From: Oxalobacteraceae bacterium CAVE-383
Lineage (GTDB): Bacteria > Pseudomonadota > Gammaproteobacteria > Burkholderiales > Burkholderiaceae_D
NCBI GenBank assembly: GCA_004134995.1
Contig: REGP01000002.1
Location: forward strand, 682,001-746,000
Direction: 5' to 3'
DNA: 64,000 nucleotides
A model generated the notes under the pieces. It had not been told where the DNA came from, did no database searches, and saw nothing but the letters and a program-made list of their open reading frames with translations. The number at the start of each line of letters is the position of its first letter. The first letter of the stretch is position 1. Below are positions 58,091 to 64,000 of this stretch, piece by piece. The position numbers were made by a program, and so were the translations under genes.

Positions 58091-59152
58091 TCAATTTGCT
58101 GTCTGCAAATCCATGCCGGGAACCGGAATGCCGGCGTACACCATCTTGGTGAACTGATCGCCATTGAACACAAAGTTGCCCCATTTGGCATCGAAGGCGG
58201 CGGTCGGCTTGGCGGCAATGATTTCATCGAGCGATTTGCCTTGTTGTTTCAGAACCGCCACGTTGTTGCGCACGGTGACCAGCATGTCGCGGAATGCGAT
58301 CAGATCGGCACGGGTACCGATCGCGCCGTGGCCGGGAACGACAATGGTATGGTCGGTGGTGCGCGCCACAGCTTTATCGGCCCATTTGATGGCGCCGTCG
58401 ATGTCGCCGCCGTCTTCGTTATCGATATACGGATAAATGCCGTTCCAGAAGGTATCGCCCAGCGCCAGCACGTCCGCCTTCTTGAAGTAGATCCACAGAT
58501 CGCCGTCGGTATGGCCGTGGCCGAAGTTTTCGACTTCGATTTTCGTTCCTGCGAAGTTGAAGGTTTTTTCGTTATCGATCAGCAGCGTGGGGCGCGCGCC
58601 TGCGGGCACCGGTTCGAAGGTCCAGTTCCAGGCATCGACATGGGTGGTTTCGGTCAGATGCTTGTAGGTATTTTTATGCGCCACGATGGTCGCGCCGGCG
58701 GCGTGCATCCAGGCGTCGCCGTCGGTATGGTCCCAGTGCCAATGCGTGTTGACCACATATTTCAGCGGCGCCGGGCTGATTTTTTCGAGCGCGGCCTGCA
58801 ATTTACTCTGTGATTTGCTGATGCCGGCGTCGACCAGGAACTTGCCTTCCTTGCCCGAGAGTACCGTGATGTTGCCGCCGGAACCCATCAGCACGGTGAG
58901 ATTGCCGCGCAGAGGCTGCACGACGATATCCGATTCGGCGCGCTTCAAATAGCGCGCGCCTGCGCCGGTGTGGAAATAGTCGTCCGGCGCGGCGTTGTCG
59001 GCCGGCGATGATTGGACGGTGGTATCGGTATCGGCGAAGGCTGCCACAGGGGGCAGCAGAGAGCCGGCGGCGATGGCGACCGATGCAAATAACAGGCTGG
59101 ATAGCAGGCCCGTTTTTCTGGCGACCGCTTCGGGTTTGATGGACGCGTTCAT
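58091..59152 (-). CDS. Exported metallo-beta-lactamase-fold hydrolase
   Basis: A 353-residue exported protein with a signal peptide (about 1-40, ending AFAD). Zinc motif THWHWDHTDGD (HxHxDH) lies near 136-146, with further ligands in FGHGHTDGD and VVPGHGAIG. It resembles the SoxH/cyclase-type MBL hydrolases rather than a true beta-lactamase; the substrate is unknown. It is convergent with the MFS gene and is the last high-GC gene before the acquired patch. Confidence 0.85.
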   Translation of the reverse strand: MNASIKPEAVARKTGLLSSLLFASVAIAAGSLLPPVAAFADTDTTVQSSPADNAAPDDYFHTGAGARYLKRAESDIVVQPLRGNLTVLMGSGGNITVLSGKEGKFLVDAGISKSQSKLQAALEKISPAPLKYVVNTHWHWDHTDGDAWMHAAGATIVAHKNTYKHLTETTHVDAWNWTFEPVPAGARPTLLIDNEKTFNFAGTKIEVENFGHGHTDGDLWIYFKKADVLALGDTFWNGIYPYIDNEDGGDIDGAIKWADKAVARTTDHTIVVPGHGAIGTRADLIAFRDMLVTVRNNVAVLKQQGKSLDEIIAAKPTAAFDAKWGNFVFNGDQFTKMVYAGIPVPGMDLQTAN

Positions 59153-59600
59153 TTCACTTTCCCTTCCGTTTGTTGAGCGAACCGTGTCGTTCGCTGCTAT
59201 GCAAATTATGGGGAGAGTGCGCGGGTTTTCCTATTGAAGCGTGGGGAGGGTTCGGGACAAAGCGGGGTGGTTTTATGCCAGGGGTGGGGGTGAGAAATTT
59301 GTGTTCAAGCGAGTGTTAATGGATTTTTATTTTGTTGTGGAAATTTGTCTTCTAAGATTTTTGAGCTTCATTGTCCGGCTTTCCTAGTCTTTTTTTAGGC
59401 CTGGCTGTCGGAGCTTTTTTGAATAAAATCAATTCTAGAAAACATGGTAATCGTTGCTGCGGCCAAGACAGTTTTGTTGCTAATCTGCAAAAATTTAGCC
59501 GTGTTCCCAATTAAATTAGCAGACATGGACACTTATGCTCGCTCTAAAAGCGAAAATGTTAGTATCGCTTAAGCAAATCTTGTATCGAAACCGCCTGAAT
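59153..59600. other. Gap at the left border of the AT-rich patch
   Basis: About 450 bp with no gene supported. The left third, upstream of the hydrolase gene, is of ordinary composition and should hold its promoter. From about 59290 the sequence turns clearly AT-rich with many T-runs, marking the left border of the acquired segment. No direct repeat, tRNA or integrase gene was found. The last 66 bases could be coding if the ImmA gene starts at 59535. Confidence 0.5.
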
Positions 59601-60740
59601 ATGGCTGAACTCCTAGAACTTTCTCCTGACGTATTAACGTGGGCCGCCGGTCAGACCGGCGAGACTCTGGGAGAGGTCGCGCGTAAGGTTTCCAAGCGCA
59701 AACCTGAATTGGTGGAAGAAGGAAAGCTGTCTCAGGCCCAAATCGTCAAGTTTGCAAAATTGACTGGCGTTCCTTTCGGGTATTTATTTTTGTCGGCGCC
59801 TCCGGCACAACGCAAACTTCCAATTGCGGATTTCCGAACACTTACAGACCCTGCGCCACTCGGTAAGGATTTCTTTGATATTTACGACGATATTGATTTC
59901 AAATTGAGTTGGTATCGAAGCATTTTAAAAGACCACCAAGCGGACCCATTGCCATTCATCGGTAAATTTGATGCGGATAGTGATCCAGCAAGTGTTGCTG
60001 CCAATATGCGCAAGACATTGGGAGTATCTCAGCAAAGTATCAGCGCCTTAAGGACTTCCGACGAGGTTTTTTCTCACATTGCCGCACGTGCTGAAGAACA
60101 AGGGATACTGATTTTCAAAAATAGCCAAGCAGGCGGCAGCTGGGCCAGGCCTCTTTCGGTCTCCGAGTTCCGTGGCTTTGTCCTCAGCGATCAATGGGCT
60201 CCTGCAGTCTTCATTAACGGAGCAGATGCGCCTGCGGCATGGGTATTTACGTTGGCGCATGAACTGGCCCATCTATGGTTCGGAGACTCTGGCGTATCCG
60301 ATGTATCTATTCGCAGTGAAAACAAGCAAGAAAGACTTTGCAATTCGGTCGCTGCGGAGTTTTTAGTGCCGGCGAATGATTTCCGTGAGCTCTGGGATCG
60401 CAGCCCCAAGGCCATCGATGAAAAACTTGGGTTGGCGAAGAAAGAATTTAAGGTGAGCGCGCTCGTGATCGCACGAAGGGCTCACGAATTAGGATTGATT
60501 ACCAATCAGAAGTATCAGGAAATATACGAATTAGTTAAGAACAATATTGCAAAGCAAAAAAAGTCTGGCGGAGATTTTTATCTCACCTTGGCTGTTCGAA
60601 ACAGCAAACGTTTTACCGATTTGGTATCCCAACTTGCCGCTAGCGGTGGGATGACATTTCGAGAGGCAGGTCAATTACTCAATATAAATCCAAATAAAGT
60701 GATGACATACCATGCCAAAAACCGACCGCTACTTGCTTGA
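59601..60740 (+). CDS. ImmA/IrrE-family metallopeptidase, antitoxin-like
   Basis: A 379-residue protein. Its N-terminus LSPDVLTWAAGQTGETLGEVARKV is the divergent XRE-like helix-turn-helix found before ImmA domains. The zinc peptidase motif HELAHLWFGDSG lies near 222-233 with a downstream Glu in AAEFLVP, and a helical C-terminal part follows. In type II toxin-antitoxin pairs with a DUF4411 partner it is the regulator/antitoxin. Start uncertain: in-frame ATGs at 59535 and 59556 also exist. It overlaps the toxin gene by 29 nt. Codon use is AT-richer than the flanking genes. Confidence 0.83.
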   Translation: MAELLELSPDVLTWAAGQTGETLGEVARKVSKRKPELVEEGKLSQAQIVKFAKLTGVPFGYLFLSAPPAQRKLPIADFRTLTDPAPLGKDFFDIYDDIDFKLSWYRSILKDHQADPLPFIGKFDADSDPASVAANMRKTLGVSQQSISALRTSDEVFSHIAARAEEQGILIFKNSQAGGSWARPLSVSEFRGFVLSDQWAPAVFINGADAPAAWVFTLAHELAHLWFGDSGVSDVSIRSENKQERLCNSVAAEFLVPANDFRELWDRSPKAIDEKLGLAKKEFKVSALVIARRAHELGLITNQKYQEIYELVKNNIAKQKKSGGDFYLTLAVRNSKRFTDLVSQLAASGGMTFREAGQLLNINPNKVMTYHAKNRPLLA

Positions 60741-61239
60741 TTCAGACGTATTAATTACTGCGAAAAATTTACATTACAACCCGAAATTTTGCGGGATGTT
60801 CTGGTCATGGGTTTCGCAGGCGCATAAATCAGGAAATATTTTCAGCATCGACAAAGTGCGCGAAGAATTGCTCGTCGGCGATGTAAAGGATCCTTTGCAT
60901 AAATGGGCAAAAGATCCGGCCTTAAATAAATTTTTCCTGAGTAGTCAGGAGTGCACAGCGCATTGGACAAAGCTTGCAAACTGGGCAAATCTTCCAGAAA
61001 AATCATTCAAAGAAGTCGCGAAGGTTAAATTTCTGGACGTCGATTCTGCCGATGCTTGGTTGATTGCGTATGCAGTCGAGCATCAAGATTGCGTGATTGT
61101 GACAAATGAGGTGTCTAGTCCGTTTAGCAAGGTTTCTATAAAGTTGCCTGATGCGGCCAAGCATATGGGTGTTAAGACGACTACCCTGTTCAGTTTATTG
61201 GAACGTCATTCGGCTGATAACTTTACCTTTCAGCTTTAA
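60712..61239 (+). CDS. DUF4411 PIN-like toxin candidate
   Basis: A 175-residue DUF4411 protein with a PIN-like pattern of acidic residues: D10 in LLDSDVLI, the Glu pair in VREELLVGD, and Asp in DVDSADAWLIAYA, followed by DCVIVTNE. PIN toxins are RNases. The 29-nt overlap with the ImmA-type gene is the standard organisation of this toxin-antitoxin pair. Transferred by composition. Toxicity is inferred from family and context. Confidence 0.82.
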   Translation: MPKTDRYLLDSDVLITAKNLHYNPKFCGMFWSWVSQAHKSGNIFSIDKVREELLVGDVKDPLHKWAKDPALNKFFLSSQECTAHWTKLANWANLPEKSFKEVAKVKFLDVDSADAWLIAYAVEHQDCVIVTNEVSSPFSKVSIKLPDAAKHMGVKTTTLFSLLERHSADNFTFQL

Positions 61240-61252
61240 GGATGGTTGGCGC

Positions 61253-61342
61253 ATGACATCAGCAGAACTTGAGAAGATTCACGTGGAAATCAGCAAACTA
61301 ATAGCCGAAACAGGCAAGCTTAATGCGGAGATCGAAAAATGA
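61253..61342 (+). CDS. Small coiled-coil peptide, 29 residues
   Basis: ATG at 61253 with AAGGA 12 nt upstream encodes a short amphipathic helix with heptad-like Ile/Leu and Glu/Lys (ELEKIHVEISKLIAETGKL). It ends in the overlapping stop ATGA of the next tiny gene. Together the two look like one coiled-coil plus membrane-anchor protein cut in two. It lies 13 nt after the toxin gene. Confidence 0.5.
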   Translation: MTSAELEKIHVEISKLIAETGKLNAEIEK

Positions 61343-61434
61343 GCCGGGAGATCTTTTGGCATCCTCTGGCTGTCAGCACAGGCTTGATCGGGGCTGTGGC
61401 AACTCTTACGGCATTGTTGCTCAAGTTGTTGTGA
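61339..61434 (+). CDS. Small single-helix membrane peptide, 31 residues
   Basis: Starts on ATGA overlapping the previous stop. SREIFWHP is followed by a hydrophobic helix (about 10-31) ending the protein. Either it is re-initiated after the upstream peptide, or a -1 slip on AAA in the run of five A (61335-61339) fuses both into a 56-60 residue protein of coiled coil plus membrane helix, a layout I associate with short hypothetical proteins in other bacteria. Confidence 0.5.
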   Translation: MSREIFWHPLAVSTGLIGAVATLTALLLKLL

Positions 61435-61541
61435 TGGGCTACGTCGGCTCATGCGCATATAGCTCACAATAGGATGCAATAACTGGCCGCTGTGCTTTTG
61501 TGAGCCCTCTATATTTCATTACATCAGGAGAACTGTGCTTT

Positions 61542-61826
61542 ATGCATTTAAGCGAGACTAGTGAAGACGTCATAGTTCCAGTGAAGTTGGCTCAATACGA
61601 GGAAGAAGCGCTTGTTTCTCGTTCGCAGGCTAAAAGCTTAACGAGACGGTTTGAGCGTTTTCAGACGGTCGTTGTGGATTTCTCTGACATAGAGCAAATC
61701 GGACAAGCGTTCGCGGACGAGATGTTTCGTGTCTTTGCGAACGCACATCCGGGACTCAATATGGTTCCTGTTCATATGACAGCCTTTGTGAAGGCCATGA
61801 TAAAGCGTGTGCAAAATCCTACGTAG
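61542..61826 (+). CDS. STAS-like (DUF4325) domain protein
   Basis: A 94-residue protein matching the STAS-like DUF4325 family: SRSQAKSLTRRFERFQTVVVDFSDIEQIGQAFADEMFRVF, given here only in outline. These domains usually accompany an ATPase or helix-turn-helix partner, and none lies beside it here. The ATG at 61542 with GGAGA about 11 nt upstream is preferred over a GTG at 61500. It is convergent with the sugar-dehydrogenase gene and marks the right end of the AT-rich patch. Confidence 0.75.
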   Translation: MHLSETSEDVIVPVKLAQYEEEALVSRSQAKSLTRRFERFQTVVVDFSDIEQIGQAFADEMFRVFANAHPGLNMVPVHMTAFVKAMIKRVQNPT

Positions 61827-61847
61827 ATATAAGGCGTTCGCCCTGAT

Positions 61848-63167
61848 CTAATTAGCCGCAGGCGTCACCCGCCACACAACATTCCCGACATCATCGGCCA
61901 CCAGCAACGCACCCGCTTTATCGACCGCAACGCCCACCGGCCGCCCAAACGCTTTTCCATCCTTGCTGACGAATCCCGTCAGGATATCTTCAGGATTGCC
62001 ATTGGGACGCCCATCGGAGAAGGGCACAAAGATCACCTTGTAACCGCTTCTCGGCTCGCGGTTCCACGACCCATGCTGGCCGACAAAGGCCCCGCCGGCA
62101 TAATGCTGGCCGAGCAAATTTCCTGAGTAAAACGTCAGGCCGAGCGATGCGGTATGCGCGCCGAGGGCATAGTCGGGAACGACAGCCTTTGCAACCAGAT
62201 CGGGGCGCTGCGGCTTGACTCTTTCATCGACATGCCCGCCGTAATAGCTATACGGCCATCCATAGAAAGCGCCTTCTTTAACCGAGGTCATATAGTCCGG
62301 CACGAGGTCGCTGCCGATTTCGTCGCGTTCATTCACGCTGGCCCACAATGCGCCGCTTTGCGGCTGCCACGAAAGGCCATTGGCATTGCGCAGGCCCGAC
62401 GCAAAAATCCGGTGGGCGCCGGAAGCGGGATCAATCTCCCATATCGCGGCGCGTCCTTCTTCCTTATCAATGCCGTTCTCGCCCGCATTGCTGTTCGAGC
62501 CTACGGAAACGTAGAGGCGTGAGCCATCGCGGCTTGCGGTAATGTCCTTGGTCCAGTGATGGTTGATGGTGCCGGCGGGCAGATCCACTATTTTTACGCC
62601 GGGCGCTGTAATTTGCGTATCGCCGGTGTGGTAGGGGAATTTCACTACCGCGTCAGTATTGGCGATATATAAATCGTTTCCCACCAGGACCATGCCGAAA
62701 GGGGAATACAGGCCGGTTAAAAAGGTGGTGCGGGTTTGCGCGCTGCCATCGGCATTGAGGCCGCGCAGCAAGGTAATGCGGTTGGCGGAAGGCGTTTCCG
62801 CGCCCGCCCGCTTCATGAAGAACTTCATGAATATTCCCCGCAATCCCTTGCTGTCGTCGGGCTTGGGCGGCGCGTTGGTTTCCGCCACCAGCACGTCGCC
62901 ATTGGGCAGCACGTATAGCCAGCGCGGATGATCGAGCCCGGAAGCGAATGCGCTAACCGTCAAGCCGGCCGCCGCGGTCGGTTTTGCGCCGTCCGGCCAG
63001 CCTTGGGCCGAGGCGATGTTTACGGTGGGTATCAAGGTTGGATTAGGCGGCGGCAATGTGGGATGCGGGCCGTATCCGGCCTGCTCCGGCAGCGTGGCGA
63101 CTTCGCCGCAGGCGTTGAGGCATAGCGGAAGCAGGCAAAAGACGATAAGGGGGAGGGGGTTGCGCAT
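61848..63167 (-). CDS. Lipoprotein PQQ-type sugar/sorbosone dehydrogenase
   Basis: A 439-residue beta-propeller of the soluble glucose/L-sorbosone dehydrogenase family. The signal ends in a lipobox LNAC (Cys at about 20), so it is probably anchored as a lipoprotein. Propeller blocks include [43 protein letters not shown] and [16 protein letters not shown]. The PQQ-contacting His and Arg are plausible in these but not proven. AAAGGAG precedes the ATG at 63167; upstream in-frame codons were rejected. Confidence 0.85.
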   Translation of the reverse strand: MRNPLPLIVFCLLPLCLNACGEVATLPEQAGYGPHPTLPPPNPTLIPTVNIASAQGWPDGAKPTAAAGLTVSAFASGLDHPRWLYVLPNGDVLVAETNAPPKPDDSKGLRGIFMKFFMKRAGAETPSANRITLLRGLNADGSAQTRTTFLTGLYSPFGMVLVGNDLYIANTDAVVKFPYHTGDTQITAPGVKIVDLPAGTINHHWTKDITASRDGSRLYVSVGSNSNAGENGIDKEEGRAAIWEIDPASGAHRIFASGLRNANGLSWQPQSGALWASVNERDEIGSDLVPDYMTSVKEGAFYGWPYSYYGGHVDERVKPQRPDLVAKAVVPDYALGAHTASLGLTFYSGNLLGQHYAGGAFVGQHGSWNREPRSGYKVIFVPFSDGRPNGNPEDILTGFVSKDGKAFGRPVGVAVDKAGALLVADDVGNVVWRVTPAAN

Positions 63168-63244
63168 GAATGTCTCCTTTGTCATTGATAGGGACATTGG
63201 CATTTGGCGAATCGTTCATTCGGCGTTATGCGGGCCGCAGTGTA

Positions 63245-64000
63245 TTACGATATTATTTCTTGCTCAAGATTTACCAAATAATCAGCTGCCTGGGATGCCT
63301 GGTATTTTGCAACCACATCAATGTTCATTTTTTTCGCTTCATATCTCAACTCTTCTTCTACTTCTTTTGCCACGCCGTAATCCCGTTCGCTATAAATGGG
63401 GAGTCCGGGTTCGGGCAGCCAAGTAATAAGTCGTGCTGCCTCCGGGCGAAATAATGTTGCATCGCGAGCCGTGGCAATTTTCCACAGCGCGGCCTGAGCA
63501 CGGCCCAACAAATATTTTGGCGGTGTTGCGGGATTAATTGCCGTAAAACAAGCAGTAACAGCCGGAGATAAATAATCTATTCTGAACGTGGCTTGTCCCG
63601 CTCCCGATACGCTAAGTTCTTTCTCAAAAAATTGATCTAATCGAGAGTTCTTCCCCGCAACTATGGATCGCACGCCTTGGCGAAAAAGATCTTCTTCTCC
63701 GGCACTTGGTTGAGGACCATACATCAAAGGAGGAGGAGTGATCGTATTTGTATGCGCCAGCGTCGAGAAAATCAAAGATGCCTGGTTAAGCAAGTCGCTG
63801 ATATCGACCCCTTGTACTTCTCGCCATTCTGTTAAAAACATTCCAGAAAATGGAGGGACCCAATTTTTTGAAGTGCCATTTTTTTGCGCGGTAACTTTGA
63901 AATCTGCAGCGGCCAATTGACCAAAATTGAAAAGCGATGAAGTTAAATCATTGCCGACAAGGGCTCTAGCTATTCGCGGATTTACTGCAATAGAGGCGTC
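63245..64000 (-). CDS. Unidentified protein, C-terminal part (runs off right edge)
   Basis: At least 252 residues in an open minus-strand frame that continues past the window; the upstream residues DASIAVNPRIARALVGND are the first visible. No membrane segment or signal is seen. The protein is helical in its last third (AKEVEEELRYEAKKMNID). I do not recognise a family. Composition is AT-richer than the housekeeping genes, so it may belong to a second acquired stretch. It lies 77 nt upstream of the sugar dehydrogenase gene on the same strand. Confidence 0.6.
   Translation of the reverse strand, partial: DASIAVNPRIARALVGNDLTSSLFNFGQLAAADFKVTAQKNGTSKNWVPPFSGMFLTEWREVQGVDISDLLNQASLIFSTLAHTNTITPPPLMYGPQPSAGEEDLFRQGVRSIVAGKNSRLDQFFEKELSVSGAGQATFRIDYLSPAVTACFTAINPATPPKYLLGRAQAALWKIATARDATLFRPEAARLITWLPEPGLPIYSERDYGVAKEVEEELRYEAKKMNIDVVAKYQASQAADYLVNLEQEIIS

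Noticed and set aside
59153-59534. Search for tRNA, attachment repeats or an integrase at the border of the AT-rich patch
   Set aside because: No cloverleaf, no matching direct repeats at both borders and no recombinase gene could be seen.

Overview
The window reads as a chromosomal segment of a betaproteobacterium in the Burkholderiales, most likely family Oxalobacteraceae (Herminiimonas/Collimonas/Janthinobacterium type). The basis is protein similarity from memory, high GC over most of its length, and characteristic gene orders: surA-pdxA-rsmA with lptD upstream and amgK-murU divergent; pepP-ubiH; miaB-phoH-ybeY-corC-lnt-glyQ-glyS-gmhB-plsC; hemP-bfd-tonB-exbB-exbD; and split pntAA-pntAB-pntB. 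No rRNA, tRNA, CRISPR array or insertion sequence was recognised.

Layout. 1-5060: the start of purB, a glutathione S-transferase, then an iron block on the minus strand (hemP, a small unknown gene, bfd, tonB, exbB, exbD, and bfr after a terminator). 5139-10807: mnmA, the proton-translocating transhydrogenase operon, an RsuA-type pseudouridine synthase and upp. 10989-21034: ubiH, pepP, cell-wall recycling murU/amgK, then lptD-surA-pdxA-rsmA. 21100-34810: a long minus-strand housekeeping series from ggt and miaB down to gloA. 34888-43870: a two-component system, a beta-propeller secreted protein, a DUF347 membrane protein and an operon of TonB-dependent receptor, its own exbB-exbD-tonB, and a PhoN-type acid phosphatase; a shared tandem operator links these genes. 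43983-48375: homogentisate breakdown (hmgA-fahA) with a divergent LysR regulator. 48535-58010: a GntR-controlled catabolic cluster (class V aminotransferase, hydratase, YdiJ-like dehydrogenase, crotonase homologue, CoA-transferase, MFS transporter) whose substrate is not evident. 58091-59152: a secreted metallo-beta-lactamase-fold hydrolase. 59153-61830: an AT-richer acquired patch with an ImmA/DUF4411 toxin-antitoxin pair, a tiny overlapping gene pair and a STAS-like protein. 61848-64000: a lipoprotein PQQ-type sugar dehydrogenase and an unidentified gene running off the edge.

The most unusual structure is a family of three palindromic elements (10862-10986, 27102-27247, 33077-33200). Each has a conserved core of about 56 bp with its own small hairpin. 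The flanking arms are 34-45 nt and almost perfectly complementary within a copy, but their inner sequence differs completely between copies. All three lie 2-14 nt after the stop codon of a minus-strand gene, and the core of the third is inverted relative to its outer ends. The second notable finding is the repeated 11-bp-period operator (34888-34908 and 38973-38993) that ties the two-component system to the TonB import operon and the beta-propeller gene.
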